The notes: generated by a model from the sequence alone, not told the origin. A stretch of DNA of 64,000 nt from Secundilactobacillus silagei JCM 19001 (GCF_002217945.1 NZ_BCMG01000008.1:62001-126000), one strand, 5' to 3'. Shown: positions 17,824 to 30,521, counted from the first letter of the stretch. A program made the numbers and translations.

Positions 17824-18111
17824 TTAGTCTTCACGTTTTACGATCATGTGACGAAGAATATCATCATTGATCTTTGAAAGACGGTCGAATTCGTTTAAAG
17901 CAGTATCGTTATCAGTAGTTAAGTTAATAACGTGGTATTGACCTTCGTTATAGCCACCGATTTCGTATGCGAAACGAAGCTTCTTCCAATCCTTTGAATC
18001 GATTAAATCTGCACCATTATCAGTCAAAATCTTGTCGAAACGGTCGACCAGTGCGGTCTTTGATGCATCGTCAAGATCTGGACGAATGATGTAGGTAATT
18101 TCATACTTCAT
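17824..18111 (-). CDS. rpsF: Small-subunit ribosomal protein bS6
   Basis: A 95-aa protein starting [15 protein letters not shown], with the S6 segments [12 protein letters not shown] and ending M-I-V-K-R-E-D. GGAGGTG lies 9 nt upstream of the ATG. It is the first gene of the operon. The S6:S18 autoregulatory leader known upstream of rpsF in Firmicutes could be present in 18112-18230, but I could not identify its CCG-containing loop by eye. Confidence 0.97.
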   Translation of the reverse strand: MKYEITYIIRPDLDDASKTALVDRFDKILTDNGADLIDSKDWKKLRFAYEIGGYNEGQYHVINLTTDNDTALNEFDRLSKINDDILRHMIVKRED

Positions 18112-18356
18112 GAAATTTGCACCTCCTTATGGACTTCAGGCCCTCTTCATTGAGTTTTAAGAGAGCAAGGAGAGTTATCCGAATGGATTACTCACAGAAT
18201 ATTATTCTACCAAAGTTCAAGCAAAAGTGCAATGTTATTTTAAAATTAACCTGCCAGCAGTTCACTTTTCACCCCATTTGACTGCTGCATGCCTCAAGTA
18301 ATGAATCCCAGTTAAGCCTAACCTGACAAGAGATGGTGGTTATAGCACTAACTACG

Positions 18357-18390
18357 CAAAAAAGAACGGCACCAATTGCCGTTCTTTTTA
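18357..18390 (-). terminator. Intrinsic terminator downstream of gyrA
   Basis: AAAAAGAACGGC and GCCGTTCTTTTT form a perfect 12-bp stem with a 7-nt loop, and the minus strand ends in T. It closes the gyrB-gyrA transcription unit. Confidence 0.85.
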
Positions 18391-18405
18391 AATTCTTGCG
18401 TTTAA

Positions 18406-20979
18406 CTAATCGTTATCAGAATCGTCACTATCAGTTGATGTATCTGAATCATCCGTTGCCCGATCGACTAAGCGGTCTAACGACGTATCACTATCGTTAT
18501 TGGCAGTATCTGCAGTTGCGTCATCGGACTCATCTTCAGGTACTTCCTTTTCGACTACCGCCATGGTGGCAACTTTAGCATCATCATCTAGCCGGATCAG
18601 GTGAACCCCTAAGGTTGCCCGACCAGTTTGGGAGACGTTCTCCACGCCAAACCGGATCATGACACCCTTATCGGTAATCAGCATAATATCTTCTTCACCG
18701 GTCACTGTGGTCAAACCAGCAAGCGGACCGTTTTTTGCGGTCACGTTAATGGTCTTGATCCCCTTACCGCCGCGACCTTTAATCGCGTACTCGCTAGCTG
18801 GCGTCTGTTTACCGTAGCCCTTTTCAGAAATGACGAATACGTTATCGTTTGGTCCCAAAATGGCTGAACCAACCACGTAATCATCATCGCGAAGCCGGAC
18901 ACCGCGAACCCCGGTAGCGGAACGGCCCATTGAGCGGACATCGCTGGCTTTAAAGCTAACGGCATAGCCGGAATGCGTCCCGATGATCATGCATTGCTCG
19001 TTATCCACGATAGAAACGTTGATCAATTGGTCATCGTCTTTTAGACTCAGAGCTTTTAGACCGTTGGAACGAATGTTAGAGAAGTCACTCACTGGCGTCC
19101 GCTTAACGGTCCCATGCAGAGTGGTAAAGAACAGGTATTTTTGTTGGTCACCAGCGGCATCAGATACGTTGATCACGGCTTGAATGCTCTCGCCGGCCTC
19201 AATGTTCAGTAGGTTGATCACTGGAATTCCCTTAGCGGAACGGCCGTATTCAGGGATCTCATAGCCCTTCATCCGGTAAACTTTACCAGCATTAGTGAAG
19301 AACAGGAGCACGTCATGTGTTGAGGTTGAAACCAGGTGTTCGATGAAGTCGTCATCATGAATCCCCATGCCTTGAATACCACGGCCACCACGATTTTGCG
19401 CCTTAAATTCAGACGTTGGTAACCGCTTGATGTAGCCGTTATGGGTCAGAGAAATCATGACATTTTCTTCTTCGATCAGGTCTTCGTCTTCAAGGCTCAG
19501 AACTTCGCCGACCATCAGTTCAGTCCGGCGCTTATCGCCGAATTTATTCTGAATATCTAGCAGTTCTTGGTAGATGATCTGGTTCTGCTTGTCCTTGCTG
19601 GCCAAAATGGCTTTGTAATCAGCAATCGAATTTTGCAGATCCGTGTATTCTTTTTCGACTTTGTCGCGTTCCAGACCGGTCAGCCGAACCAGCCGCATAT
19701 CCAAAATAGCTTGCGCTTGTTTTTCAGATAGTGGGTAACGGTTGATCAGTTCATTCTTGGCCACTTCAGCAGTTTGCGACTTACGGATGATCGAGATGAT
19801 TTCATCAATGTGATCAAGCGCAATCTGCAAGCCTTCCAGAATATGGGCCCGGGCTTTTGCCTTCTTCAGTTCAAACTCGGTTCGCCGCCGAATAACTTCC
19901 AACTGGTGAGCCAGGTAATACTGCAAAATTTCTTTTAAGCTCAGGATCTTTGGTGAGCCGTTAACAATGGCTAACATGTTGAACCCAAAGGAGGTCTGCA
20001 TCATGGTCATCTTGTACAGATTGTTCAAAATGACTTCGGCGCTGGCATCCCGGCGGACATCAACGACGATCCGCATCCCTTCACGGTCAGACTCATCGTT
20101 GACATCCGTGATGCCTTCGATGCGTTTGTCCCGCGCCAGATCAGCAATCCGCTCGATCAAACGGGCCTTATTGACCATGTAAGGAATTTCAGTGGCCACG
20201 ATCTTTTGCTTGCCGCTCTTATCCTCTTCGATTTCGACCTTAGCCCGTAAGGTAATGGTTCCCTTACCGGTTTCATAAGCTTTCCGGATACCGGATTTGC
20301 CCATGACAACACCACCGGTTGGAAAATCAGGCCCTGGCAGAGCTTCCATCAAATCAGCAGTTGTGGCATCCGGATTCTTCATCAAGATATGCAGTGCACT
20401 AATGACTTCCGCCAAATTATGCGGTGGAATATTAGTCGCCATCCCAACAGCGATTCCAGAAGCCCCGTTGACCAATAAGTTAGGAAAACGAGCTGGTAAA
20501 ACAACGGGCTCTTTTTCAGTGCCATCGTAGTTCGGCTGATAATCGATGGTGTCTTTGTTGATGTCGCGCAACATTTCCATGGCAACCTTGCTCAAACGCG
20601 CTTCGGTATACCGCATGGCAGCGGCGCCATCACCATCGACTGACCCAAAGTTCCCGTGGCCGTCAACTAACATGTACCGGTAACTGAAGTCTTGCGCCAT
20701 TCGGACCATGGCTTCGTAAATTGCGGAGTCACCATGGGGGTGAAACTTCCCCATGACGTCCCCAACAATTCTGGCCGACTTCTTGTACGGTTTATCAGGT
20801 GTGACCCCTAACTCACTCATCCCGTAAAGAATCCGTCGGTGAACTGGTTTCAGGCCATCACGAACATCTGGCAGTGCCCGAGCGACAATCACGCTCATGG
20901 CATAGTCCAAAAATGAAGTCCGCATGGTTTTCGCTAAATCGACATCCGTGATGCGACTTGGCAGTTCTTCATTCGCCAA
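18406..20979 (-). CDS. gyrA: DNA gyrase subunit A
   Basis: An 857-aa subunit that breaks and reseals DNA during negative supercoiling. The catalytic Tyr is in [11 protein letters not shown], the quinolone-determining region reads [15 protein letters not shown] (wild-type-like Ser), and the GyrA box is QNRGGRG. The C-terminal beta-pinwheel is complete and ends in a long Asp/Ser-rich acidic tail. I place the start at TTG 20979 because GGGAGG is 8 nt upstream; an in-frame upstream ATG at 21027 lacks a comparable site. It is co-transcribed with gyrB just upstream. Confidence 0.96.
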   Translation of the reverse strand: MANEELPSRITDVDLAKTMRTSFLDYAMSVIVARALPDVRDGLKPVHRRILYGMSELGVTPDKPYKKSARIVGDVMGKFHPHGDSAIYEAMVRMAQDFSYRYMLVDGHGNFGSVDGDGAAAMRYTEARLSKVAMEMLRDINKDTIDYQPNYDGTEKEPVVLPARFPNLLVNGASGIAVGMATNIPPHNLAEVISALHILMKNPDATTADLMEALPGPDFPTGGVVMGKSGIRKAYETGKGTITLRAKVEIEEDKSGKQKIVATEIPYMVNKARLIERIADLARDKRIEGITDVNDESDREGMRIVVDVRRDASAEVILNNLYKMTMMQTSFGFNMLAIVNGSPKILSLKEILQYYLAHQLEVIRRRTEFELKKAKARAHILEGLQIALDHIDEIISIIRKSQTAEVAKNELINRYPLSEKQAQAILDMRLVRLTGLERDKVEKEYTDLQNSIADYKAILASKDKQNQIIYQELLDIQNKFGDKRRTELMVGEVLSLEDEDLIEEENVMISLTHNGYIKRLPTSEFKAQNRGGRGIQGMGIHDDDFIEHLVSTSTHDVLLFFTNAGKVYRMKGYEIPEYGRSAKGIPVINLLNIEAGESIQAVINVSDAAGDQQKYLFFTTLHGTVKRTPVSDFSNIRSNGLKALSLKDDDQLINVSIVDNEQCMIIGTHSGYAVSFKASDVRSMGRSATGVRGVRLRDDDYVVGSAILGPNDNVFVISEKGYGKQTPASEYAIKGRGGKGIKTINVTAKNGPLAGLTTVTGEEDIMLITDKGVMIRFGVENVSQTGRATLGVHLIRLDDDAKVATMAVVEKEVPEDESDDATADTANNDSDTSLDRLVDRATDDSDTSTDSDDSDND

Positions 20980-21063
20980 ATTTAGTACCTCCCAGCTAAT
21001 ATGGCGCGGGTAATGACTACCCGCCAATCAATGATTCCCAGTGAATTAACAGAAACATTCACA

Positions 21064-23022
<1,959 letters not shown>

Positions 23023-23045
23023 TCATTACTAATCCCCTGAGACAA

Positions 23046-24164
23046 CTATTCATCAGCTTGGATTTCACCATTGCTGATTCGAAATACTTTTGGTTGATGT
23101 ATCAATTTCTGTGCCACGCCGCTTAAACTCGTCGTGGTTAAGAAGGTTTGTACCTTATCTTGAATTGCGGTTAATAAATGCGTCTGCCGGCTGTCATCTA
23201 ATTCTGACAGCACGTCATCCAGCAGCAAAACTGGGTATTCACCAGTCTGTTCGTGCATGAGATCAATTTCAGCTAACTTAACGCTTAGTGCGGTGGTCCG
23301 TTGCTGGCCTTGAGAGCCAAAACTGGAGACGTCTTTATCGTTCACCAGGAATTTTAAGTCGTCCCGGTGCGGTCCGATAAGCGTCGTCCGCCGAAAGAGT
23401 TCTTTATCACGATGCTTTTGATACAGCAGTTTGAGCGCATCATAAATATGCTGGGTATCGCTCAGATCATCATCTTTAACACTGGTAACGTAGTGAAATG
23501 ACAGCGTTTCACGCTGCTGAGAAATTTCTTGGTGCACCTGAGCTGCCCAGACTTCCAACCGTTTCAATAACGTCACGCGGGCGCTAATAATCTCTGAACC
23601 GTACGCCGCCAGCTGATCGGATAACACATCTAACAGCACCATATCCGACTGCTGCTTACTGCCTAATTCTTTGAGGTAGCGGTTGCGTTGTCTTAAGATC
23701 GTCCGATATTGCGCCGTATTGTACAAATAACGGTGACTCATCTGCCCGAATTCCATATCCATGAAGCGGCGACGGCCTTGCGGTGACCCCTTAACGAGAC
23801 TGAGATCCTCGGGGGCAAATAAAATCACGTTTAGCTGCCCCACATACCCGGATAGCTTCGCCTGTTCCAAATGGTTCACTTTGGCTTTTTTGCCGTGCTT
23901 GGAAAGATCTAATTCCAGTGGGGTTTGGCCACTGTTTTTTTGAACCCGCCCAAAAACTTGCGCGGTTTCAGCCTGCCAGCTGATCAATTCACGGTCATTG
24001 CTGGTTCGGTGGCTTCTAGCTAAAGCCAAAAAATAGATGGCTTCCAGCAGATTCGTTTTGCCCTGCGCATTTTCACCCAGCAACACGTTGACACCCGGGC
24101 CAAAGGTAACTGTCAAATCCTGGTAGTTGCGAAAATGACGCAACCTTAATTCTTCTAGTTTCAT
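23046..24164 (-). CDS. recF: DNA replication and repair protein RecF
   Basis: A 372-aa SMC-like ATPase that helps load RecA at gaps with RecO and RecR. Walker A is [14 protein letters not shown], the signature-like region contains [13 protein letters not shown], and Walker B is [14 protein letters not shown]. Length is normal. Four nucleotides separate it from yaaA, so the two are translationally linked. Confidence 0.97.
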   Translation of the reverse strand: MKLEELRLRHFRNYQDLTVTFGPGVNVLLGENAQGKTNLLEAIYFLALARSHRTSNDRELISWQAETAQVFGRVQKNSGQTPLELDLSKHGKKAKVNHLEQAKLSGYVGQLNVILFAPEDLSLVKGSPQGRRRFMDMEFGQMSHRYLYNTAQYRTILRQRNRYLKELGSKQQSDMVLLDVLSDQLAAYGSEIISARVTLLKRLEVWAAQVHQEISQQRETLSFHYVTSVKDDDLSDTQHIYDALKLLYQKHRDKELFRRTTLIGPHRDDLKFLVNDKDVSSFGSQGQQRTTALSVKLAEIDLMHEQTGEYPVLLLDDVLSELDDSRQTHLLTAIQDKVQTFLTTTSLSGVAQKLIHQPKVFRISNGEIQADE

Positions 24165-24168
24165 AAGC

Positions 24169-24396
24169 TTATTCAGCCTGATTTAAGCGAATAAAAAATA
24201 GCCCGACATCTTTGACATCGACCGTATCTCCTGGATATAGTTTTCGTCCGCGCCGATTATCCGGCTCATCGTTCACATCAACCGCATGTTCCTTCAAATA
24301 CCACTTGGCTTGACCACCTGAACCAACGATTGCTTCTTCTTTAAGCAACTGGCCTAAGGTGATAAAGGGTGGTTCAATGAAAACTTCCTTTTTCAC
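24169..24396 (-). CDS. yaaA: S4-domain RNA-binding protein YaaA
   Basis: A small S4-fold protein with [20 protein letters not shown] and the motif [13 protein letters not shown]. It is always found between dnaN and recF in Firmicutes, and its function is linked by genetics to replication or ribosome processes. I place the start at GTG 24396 (75 aa): AAGGTGGG lies about 7 nt upstream and homologs begin close to this point. The ATG at 24414 has only a weak AGAG site, so the longer 81-aa form is less likely. Confidence 0.85.
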   Translation of the reverse strand: MKKEVFIEPPFITLGQLLKEEAIVGSGGQAKWYLKEHAVDVNDEPDNRRGRKLYPGDTVDVKDVGLFFIRLNQAE

Positions 24397-24692
24397 GGCT
24401 TCACCCACCTTCATTTTCTCTTATAATTATACGCTTTTTAAGGGTAAAAGTATAGTTTCTGTTTCATTTCACGGCATTTAAGCGGTTTTTTATATTCGTA
24501 AGGTAATTTGTCATAATTGAGCTAAAAACGCTTAGAGCTTAAAAATAGCGTTTTACGTGTAATTTGCCGTTAAACAGATTTAAAAGCGTCTTGTTTTGAG
24601 ACAAACGACCGTAAAAAGACCATTTCGGCTAAAAATTGTGACCGTTTTTCACCGCAGAGGCTCTGGTTAACTAACGCCCTGTTAGGGCAAAA

Positions 24693-24728
24693 AAACACCG
24701 CTTCAGGTTAAAAACCGAAGCGGTGTTT
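24693..24728 (-). terminator. Intrinsic terminator of dnaN
   Basis: AAACACCGCTTC (24693-24704) and GAAGCGGTGTTT (24717-24728) are perfect 12-bp arms and the minus strand ends in seven T. The rest of 24415-24692 is AT-rich. It should hold the promoter of the yaaA-recF-gyrBA unit; a TATAAT hexamer (minus) is near 24422-24428. Confidence 0.85.
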
Positions 24729-24746
24729 TGAGGTTATTTTTAATGA

Positions 24747-25886
24747 TTAAAAGGTCCGGACTGGTGTGATCAGCTGGATAAAGTTCTCTTTATCTTCAGT
24801 TGGTACCAGCGTAAACGGCCGTAATGGCGACGTAAAGGCAATCGTAATCACTGCTGCCCCAAATGAGCGCAGTGCGTCCTTCATGTAATCAGGGTTAAAG
24901 GAAATCTCTAGCTCATCGCCAGTCATTTCACTGGGTGCTAAGGCTTCTTCAACGTTCCCAACGTCAGGCGAATTACCAAAGATCTTGGCCTGGTTATTTC
25001 CCGGATCCAAGGTCAGCTTAACAACGTTGTTCCGTGATTCGTGGGACAGTAGCGAAGCCCGTTCGATGGCTGCCAGTAACCCTTTAGCATCAAATTCGGC
25101 ACTCGTTGTCGAGTCATTAGGGATCAGACGGGAAGTGTCCGGGTAATTGCCTTCCAGTAACCGGGAATAAAACAGAGTGTCACCGATCGTGAATAACACT
25201 TGGTTTTCGGATAACCGCATTTCAACGTCCGGATTATCATCGCCGATCATGCGGGCCAGTTCCGTCAGACTCTTACCGGGAATGATGACGTCATAGGTTG
25301 CGGATGCTGCGGATGGTAATTCAATTTTACGTTGACTCAACCGGTGACTATCGGTGGCAACGGCCAACAGCTGGTTGTCGACTAACGTAAAGTGAACCCC
25401 GGTTAAAATGGGCCGGCTTTCTTGATTAGAAACGGCAATAACGGTCTGGTTGATCAGTTCCCGGAAAACGTCACCCGTTAAGGTGATAGCGTCAGTTGCG
25501 TCGATTTCTGGTAAGTGTGGATAGTTGTTGGCGTCTAATCCATTAATGGTGAAGGAAGCCGAACCGGAAGTAATTTCCGTCTGAAAACCTTCAGTCACAT
25601 CTAACGTCATGTTGTCTTCCGGCAGCCGTTTAACGATGTCGCTGAAAAAGCGGGCAGGTAACACAATGGCACCTGGACTTTGAATCGCCAGCTGGTTGTC
25701 CGGATTATCGGCATGGATCAACGTTTCGATCGAAATGTCAGCATCTGAACCAGTCAGTGTTAAGCCACTGTCATCAGCCACTAGCTTTAAACCAGTTAAG
25801 ATCGGAATCGTGGTTTTGGAAGAAATAGCGCGTTGGACTGTATTGAGTTCTTTGATGAACGCTGCGCGATTAATTGTAAATTTCAT
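24747..25886 (-). CDS. dnaN: DNA polymerase III sliding clamp (beta subunit)
   Basis: A 379-aa protein with the three-fold clamp architecture, starting MKFTINRAAFIKELNTVQRAI and ending in the conserved QLITPVRTF. It forms the ring that tethers DNA polymerase III and other factors to DNA. AAGGAG lies 7 nt from the ATG. It follows dnaA, separated by a 250-bp segment that contains the origin unwinding region. Confidence 0.97.
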   Translation of the reverse strand: MKFTINRAAFIKELNTVQRAISSKTTIPILTGLKLVADDSGLTLTGSDADISIETLIHADNPDNQLAIQSPGAIVLPARFFSDIVKRLPEDNMTLDVTEGFQTEITSGSASFTINGLDANNYPHLPEIDATDAITLTGDVFRELINQTVIAVSNQESRPILTGVHFTLVDNQLLAVATDSHRLSQRKIELPSAASATYDVIIPGKSLTELARMIGDDNPDVEMRLSENQVLFTIGDTLFYSRLLEGNYPDTSRLIPNDSTTSAEFDAKGLLAAIERASLLSHESRNNVVKLTLDPGNNQAKIFGNSPDVGNVEEALAPSEMTGDELEISFNPDYMKDALRSFGAAVITIAFTSPLRPFTLVPTEDKENFIQLITPVRTF

Positions 25887-25903
25887 AGTGAGTACTCCTT
25901 ATA

Positions 25904-26033
25904 ATCCATAATATAAATAAAAAGAATAGTAATAGTAGAGCAGTGGATACTGTGGATAAGTCTGCGAAACACGTAATAGTGATAAGTTATGCACATGTGG
26001 ATAACTTGTGCATAACTTTTTGAGTTTTCCACA
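25904..26033. other. oriC: Origin subregion between dnaA and dnaN: DnaA boxes, DnaA-trio and AT-rich unwinding element
   Basis: On the minus strand the order is DnaA boxes, then CTCTACTATTACTATTC (25924-25940, a DnaA-trio tract), then an AT-rich stretch 25904-25923. Boxes: 25951-25959 (TTATCCACA, minus), 25987-25995 (TTATGCACA), 25996-26004 (minus), 26007-26015 (minus) and 26025-26033 (TTTTCCACA). The layout matches the basal unwinding system described in Bacillus subtilis, where strand opening occurs on this side of dnaA. Confidence 0.85.
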
Positions 26034-26075
26034 GCAGCCTAGTTGAAGTCTTATCTATAATAGCCTATTCGGACC

Positions 26076-26130
26076 AGTAAAAAAAGTAGCCGACTTGAAG
26101 CTTGAATCAAATCGATTACTTTTTTACTGT
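26076..26130 (-). terminator. Terminator downstream of dnaA
   Basis: CAGTAAAAAAAGTA and TACTTTTTTACTG arms (26076-26089 and 26118-26130), extended by CGA/TCG, flank an 18-nt loop. It overlaps the end of dnaA (stop at 26137) and lies before the DnaA-box cluster. Confidence 0.55.
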
Positions 26131-26136
26131 CTAGGG

Positions 26137-27471
26137 CTATCTTTCAATTTCGGTTTTAAGATTCGTAATTTCGGCCTGTAAGTCACTGTCCGTTTTGAGC
26201 GCATCCGCGATTTTATCGTAGGCGTGAATGACGGTGGTGTGATCTTTACCGCCAAATTCATTGCCAATTTTTGGTAGTGAACTGTCGGTGAGTTCCCGGG
26301 ACAAGTACATCGCAATCTGCCGTGGTACGACGATGGTTTTAATCCGCTTTTTACCCTTTAGATCGGTTAATGAAACGTGATAGTATTTAGCAACCTTCTC
26401 TTGGATCAACGGAATCGTGAGTTCACTGGAACGGCGATCAAGCTTGAGACTCTTCAGTGAACTGGCCACTAATTCAGTCGTGATCGGCTGATGGACCAGC
26501 TTGGAATACGCATGGACCCGGGCTAGGGCGCCTTCCAGTTCACGCACGTTAGAATCGATCCGGCTGGCAATGTAACTCAGGGTTTCATCCGGAATAGCAA
26601 TGTTATCAGCTTCGGCCTTATTGCGTAAAATAGCGATCCGGGTTTCCAGATCTGGTGGCGTAATATCGACTGAAAGTCCCCAAGCAAACCGCGATACTAA
26701 GCGATCTTGCAGCTTGGGAATTTCATTTGGCAGCCGGTCTGACGTTAAAACGATCTGCTTACCGTCATCGTGAAGATCATTAAAGGTATGGAAGAACTCT
26801 TCTTGAGTCCCTTCCTTATCAGCAAAGAACTGAATATCGTCCACTAACAGTAGGTCAACGCTGCGGTACTCTTCGCGAAATTGATCCTGCGTCTTCGATT
26901 GAATCGCAGTAATGAAGTCGTTGGTAAAGGCCTCACTAGTGACATACTTAACCTTAGCGTTCGGATCATCTGCTAACATCTTGTTACCAATGGCATGCAT
27001 TAAGTGGGTTTTACCTAAACCGACACCACCATAGAAAAATAGTGGGTTATACATCACGCCAGGTTCCTCGGAAACAACCAGCGCAGCAGCGTGGGCCATC
27101 TGATTTCCCTTACCAATGACGAAGGTGTCAAAGGTATATTTTGGATTCAGCTTAGCGCTCTGACTAAATGGCGCAGAGGCTGTTGCGGGGTGTTCAAGTG
27201 TGGATACCTGGGAGTTTTCAGTGTTATCAGCAACAATAAAAACTGGCTGAATATCCTCTTGGGCGTATTCATAGGCCAGTTCAACTAACGGCTGCGTTAA
27301 GTTGCGTTGCCAGTAATCACGGTGTAACTCCGATGGTAGCTTGATTGTCAGACGATTGTTGGTTAACTTGACGGGTTCGGCAGATGCGATCCACGTTTTA
27401 AAAGCAGTTGGGGCGATTTTCTGTTGGAAACCGTCTTTGATTTCACCCCAAAGAGTGTCTAAATCAAGCAC
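26137..27471 (-). CDS. dnaA: Chromosomal replication initiator protein DnaA
   Basis: A 444-aa AAA+ initiator. The N-terminal helicase-loading domain ([19 protein letters not shown]), a variable linker, Walker [11 protein letters not shown], Walker [11 protein letters not shown] and the C-terminal box-binding helix [15 protein letters not shown] are all present. The start is GTG (27469-27471) with GGGGAGGA upstream. DnaA boxes lie both upstream and downstream of the gene, so autoregulation is expected. Confidence 0.97.
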   Translation of the reverse strand: MLDLDTLWGEIKDGFQQKIAPTAFKTWIASAEPVKLTNNRLTIKLPSELHRDYWQRNLTQPLVELAYEYAQEDIQPVFIVADNTENSQVSTLEHPATASAPFSQSAKLNPKYTFDTFVIGKGNQMAHAAALVVSEEPGVMYNPLFFYGGVGLGKTHLMHAIGNKMLADDPNAKVKYVTSEAFTNDFITAIQSKTQDQFREEYRSVDLLLVDDIQFFADKEGTQEEFFHTFNDLHDDGKQIVLTSDRLPNEIPKLQDRLVSRFAWGLSVDITPPDLETRIAILRNKAEADNIAIPDETLSYIASRIDSNVRELEGALARVHAYSKLVHQPITTELVASSLKSLKLDRRSSELTIPLIQEKVAKYYHVSLTDLKGKKRIKTIVVPRQIAMYLSRELTDSSLPKIGNEFGGKDHTTVIHAYDKIADALKTDSDLQAEITNLKTEIER

Positions 27472-27526
27472 TTTTCTTCCTCCCCATATTAAATTGATAA
27501 ATTAAGTTTAGCATGCCACAAAAAAG

Positions 27527-27795
27527 TTTTCCACAGCCTTTTGAACTTGTGGATAATTGTTTCACAGGCAGGTATAAAGTTTTCCACAGGGTTGTCGATA
27601 ACTTTGCTAAAAGCTCTGTGAAACATTTTTATCCACAGGAGGTTGTGTAAAACAAATACTGTAGTATCAGGTGTTTCACAAGTTTGTCCCCAAAATTAAC
27701 AGGGTAATCTGATTGAGAAACCACAGGCTGTGGACTAGTGGATAACTCAGTTAAAAAGCGCTCTCTTTAATTCTGAAATTAATGAGTTATCCACA
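27527..27795. other. oriC: Origin of replication, DnaA-box cluster upstream of dnaA
   Basis: Boxes seen: 27527-27535 (TTTTCCACA), 27548-27556 (TGTGGATAA), 27580-27588 (TTTTCCACA), 27593-27601 (TGTCGATAA, weak), 27629-27637 (TTATCCACA, perfect), 27737-27745 (AGTGGATAA, one mismatch) and 27787-27795 (TTATCCACA, perfect). The intergenic region 27472-27952 between divergent dnaA and rpmH is AT-rich and gene-free. Strand bias of the flanking genes switches here, as expected at an origin. Confidence 0.92.
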
Positions 27796-27858
27796 CCCCT
27801 AAAGCATGAAACAAATTTTTTTAGACAGAAAAAAACCGGCTTTTTTTAAATTAAGTCT

Positions 27859-27886
27859 TTGATGTTGGCGCTAGATATGCTATTAT
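27859..27886 (+). promoter_or_regulatory. Promoter of rpmH-rnpA
   Basis: TTGATG (27859-27864), a 16-nt spacer and an extended -10 TGCTATTAT with hexamer 27881-27886. It points into rpmH, about 67 bp before the start codon. Confidence 0.6.
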
Positions 27887-27952
27887 ATTTTAGAAATGCA
27901 TTTAAGATGTAAATAAATGGCTTCATGCCTGAAGATCAGGAGGTGTAAGTTT

Positions 27953-28087
27953 ATGAAGCGCACATATCAACCAAAGAAGCGTCACCGTTCACGCGTGCAC
28001 GGTTTCCGCAAGCGTATGAGCACGAGCAACGGCCGTAAGGTTTTAGCACGTCGACGTCAAAAAGGTAGAAAAGTATTGTCTGCATAG
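27953..28087 (+). CDS. rpmH: Large-subunit ribosomal protein bL34
   Basis: A 44-aa very basic protein, beginning [20 protein letters not shown] and ending KGRKVLSA, which is full-length L34. CAGGAGGTG lies just upstream. It is the first gene on the plus-strand side of the origin, adjacent to rnpA as in nearly all bacteria. Confidence 0.98.
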   Translation: MKRTYQPKKRHRSRVHGFRKRMSTSNGRKVLARRRQKGRKVLSA

Positions 28088-28114
28088 ACCACTGACCAAT
28101 CAGTGGTCTTTTAT
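28087..28114 (+). terminator. Terminator/attenuator between rpmH and rnpA
   Basis: GACCACTGA (28087-28095) pairs with TCAGTGGTC (28100-28108), followed by TTTTATTTTT. It overlaps the rpmH stop codon and probably lowers rnpA expression relative to L34. Confidence 0.8.
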
Positions 28115-28167
28115 TTTTATCTGTACAAAATAAAAATAAAAGTCAGCAGACGTTTTGGAGATGCAAT

Positions 28168-28530
28168 ATGCGAAAATCTTACCGCGTAAAGAAAGAAGCG
28201 GAATTTCAAGAGGTTTTTGAAACACGGCAGTCCGTTGCAAACCGTCAATTTGTGGTTTACCGGATGGACCGGCCAAATCAGCCCCATTTTCGGGTAGGGA
28301 TTTCAGTGGGTAAGAAAATCGGTAACGCGGTTCACCGGAATTGGGTCAAACGCCGAATTCGTCAATCGCTGACCGAACTGAAGCCCTATTTGAAGCAGGA
28401 CGTTGATTTTTTGGTGATTGCTAGACCATCAACCTCAGAAATGCCGATGCCAGAGATCAAGGCGCATTTAGTACACGCTTTGAAACTTGCAAAATTGCTT
28501 GATAATGATTATAGCGAGGAAGACCAGTGA
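28168..28530 (+). CDS. rnpA: Ribonuclease P protein component
   Basis: A 120-aa basic protein with [18 protein letters not shown] and the RNA-binding RNR-type segment [18 protein letters not shown]. It partners the RNase P RNA in tRNA 5' maturation; the RNA gene is not in this window. GGAG precedes the ATG. It overlaps yidC by 4 nt (GTGA). Confidence 0.96.
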   Translation: MRKSYRVKKEAEFQEVFETRQSVANRQFVVYRMDRPNQPHFRVGISVGKKIGNAVHRNWVKRRIRQSLTELKPYLKQDVDFLVIARPSTSEMPMPEIKAHLVHALKLAKLLDNDYSEEDQ

Positions 28531-29357
28531 AAAAATTAAAACGATTTATCACTATGTTTGGAATCGTTGGCCTATCCGTTTTATTAACGGCTTGTGGTAA
28601 TCAGCCAATCACTGAACATAGCACAGGACTTTGGGATGGCGTTATCCTGTTAAACTTTTCCCGAGCCATTATTTGGTTAGCTCACATTTTTGGTGGGTAT
28701 GGTATGGGGATCATCGTCTTTACCATCATCGTGCGGATCATTATCTTACCATTGATGATTTTCCAAACCCGCAGTATGCGGAAGACCCAGGAGATTCAGC
28801 CACAGTTAAAGGCACTGCAAAAGAAGTACTCATCCCGTGATCAAGAGACCATGACGAAACTGCGTGAAGAGCAGCAAAAGCTCTATAGCGAAGCGGGTGT
28901 CAATCCGGTTGCTGGGTGTTTACCAATGGTTGTGCAACTGCCAATTATCTGGGCTTTGTACCAAGCTATTTTTAGGACCGACGTTTTACGGTCTGGTCAT
29001 TTCTTATGGCTGCAATTAGGGGCAAAGGATCCATACCTGATTTTGCCGATCCTAGCTGCGGTCTTTACCTTCTTAAGTTCATGGCTCATGATGAAAGGTC
29101 AACCAGAGTCTAATTCCATGACAACTATGATGACGGTAACCACACCTGTGATTATCTTCATCACCGCGTTAAATTTGCCAAGTGCACTGTCACTTTACTG
29201 GGTTGTTACCAACGCGTTTCAAGTGGGTCAAACCTTGGTCATTCAAAATCCTTGGAAGATTCGCCGCGAACGTGAAGAGAAAAACCGGAAAGAAAAGGCA
29301 CGTGAACGACAAGTTAGAAAAGCTATTCGGCGGGCTAAGCAAAGCCGTCGCAAGTAA
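28527..29357 (+). CDS. yidC: Membrane protein insertase YidC/Oxa1 family (lipoprotein form)
   Basis: A 276-aa insertase. The start is a GTG that overlaps the rnpA stop. A lipobox LTAC places the lipidated Cys at residue 23. About five membrane segments follow, and the hallmark [16 protein letters not shown]-like segment reads [16 protein letters not shown]. The tail is rich in Lys/Arg, which binds ribosomes. It inserts and folds membrane proteins with or without SecYEG. Coupling to rnpA and jag is the standard Firmicutes order. Confidence 0.95.
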   Translation: MKKLKRFITMFGIVGLSVLLTACGNQPITEHSTGLWDGVILLNFSRAIIWLAHIFGGYGMGIIVFTIIVRIIILPLMIFQTRSMRKTQEIQPQLKALQKKYSSRDQETMTKLREEQQKLYSEAGVNPVAGCLPMVVQLPIIWALYQAIFRTDVLRSGHFLWLQLGAKDPYLILPILAAVFTFLSSWLMMKGQPESNSMTTMMTVTTPVIIFITALNLPSALSLYWVVTNAFQVGQTLVIQNPWKIRREREEKNRKEKARERQVRKAIRRAKQSRRK

Positions 29358-29388
29358 CTGAACAGCAATTTTTTTAAAGCAAATAACT

Positions 29389-29425
29389 AATCTCAGGGCG
29401 GTATGACCAGCTCTGAGATTTTTTT
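29389..29425 (+). terminator. Intrinsic terminator downstream of yidC
   Basis: AATCTCAG (29389-29396) pairs with CTGAGATT (29413-29420), and GCTG/CAGC-like pairing extends the stem, followed by T7. It separates yidC from jag, which has its own extended -10 promoter TGCTATACT near 29530. Confidence 0.8.
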
Positions 29426-29568
29426 ATGCCCTTTTTTAAAAGGATATTTAGTTCATGGCGACAAAAGATTGAAATTTGTAATATTACCATTTGCAAAAGC
29501 TATCAAATGAAAGCCCCGCACATGCTATACTGTATATTAAGTAGTTTATCGAAGGGAGAAAAGCAGTC

Positions 29569-30354
29569 ATGACTTTATACACAAGCGAGACCGTTGACGG
29601 TGCCGTCAAACAAGCACTTCAACAACTTCAGCTCGACAGATCTCAAGTGGAGGTGGCCGTACTAACGAAACCGCGCAAGGGCTTCTTTGGTATTGGTGCC
29701 CGAAAGGCTAGGGTTGATATTAAGCCAGCTGTTACCGTTAATTCAAAACAACCAAAAAAGACAGAAAAACCAGTCACTAAAACAACGGATGAGTCAGCTA
29801 CTGAACCAAAACCAGCGTCAGTAGCTAAATCAGTGACGACGCCAGCGGATCAGACCGTAGCGACCCAAACCACTGAAGGCCCGACGGTTAACCGGCAGGC
29901 GGAATATCAGCAGGTAGCGGCTGAATTAAATCGGTATTTAGGTACGATCATCAGCCAATTAGGCATTGATGCGACCAGCACGGTTGAAGTGAAGCACCGG
30001 CATATTAATATGAATTTTAAAACGGAACAGGAGGGCCTGTTGATCGGCAAACATGGTCGCACAATTAATGCCTTGCAAAGCTTGGCACAGGTCTTTTTGA
30101 ACCATAAACGCTTCTCTAAATTAGAAGTGACACTGGACGTGGCCAATTACCGCGAACGGCGAGTGGAAACTTTAACCCGTTTGGCCGAAAACATGGCTCG
30201 AGAGGTCGTTGCAACCGGGAAGCCGGTCTATCTAGATCCCATGCCATCGTTTGAACGAAAACAAATTCATAGCGTCTTAGCAGATAATGAACACGTCATG
30301 ACCTATTCGGCAGGAACGGAGCCGAAGCGGGCGGTGGTGATTACGCTGAAGTAG
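29569..30354 (+). CDS. jag: Jag/KhpB family RNA-binding protein (Jag-N, KH, R3H)
   Basis: A 261-aa protein. The Jag-N domain (about 1-50) holds KPRKGFFGIGARKARV. A Lys/Thr/Ala-rich linker (about 55-105) follows, then a type II KH domain with LIGKHGRTINALQSL and a C-terminal R3H domain with the R-x-x-x-H pattern ERKQIHSVL. In relatives Jag/KhpB works with KhpA in RNA binding and control of cell elongation. GAAGGGAG precedes the ATG. A nested-hairpin repeat starts 1 nt after its stop. Confidence 0.94.
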   Translation: MTLYTSETVDGAVKQALQQLQLDRSQVEVAVLTKPRKGFFGIGARKARVDIKPAVTVNSKQPKKTEKPVTKTTDESATEPKPASVAKSVTTPADQTVATQTTEGPTVNRQAEYQQVAAELNRYLGTIISQLGIDATSTVEVKHRHINMNFKTEQEGLLIGKHGRTINALQSLAQVFLNHKRFSKLEVTLDVANYRERRVETLTRLAENMAREVVATGKPVYLDPMPSFERKQIHSVLADNEHVMTYSAGTEPKRAVVITLK

Positions 30355-30480
30355 GTGCGGAAAAAAGCGGTTAGGGAGTGGAGCCTAAGGAGGAAACGGT
30401 GTAAACCACGGGCTTGGGTTTATACCGTTTCCTCCTTAGGTGCAACTCCCTGCTTTTCGGAGCCAGTTTCGGCTAGATAA
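30354..30480 (+). repeat. Nested-hairpin repeat, copy 3 (starts at the jag stop codon)
   Basis: It begins GGTGCGGAAAAAAGCGGTTA, directly after the jag stop. The intermediate stem TTAGGGAGTGG pairs with GCAACTCCCTG. The inner stem CCTAAGGAGGAAACGG pairs with CCGTTTCCTCCTTAGG, with the loop region ACGGGCTTG. Compared with copy 1, GATAG/CTATC has become GGGAG/CTCCC, a compensatory change on both sides. Confidence 0.8.
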
Positions 30481-30521
30481 CAGGGGAGAGCTGTGAATAA
30501 ACAAGAGGTTAAGTGCTTTCC

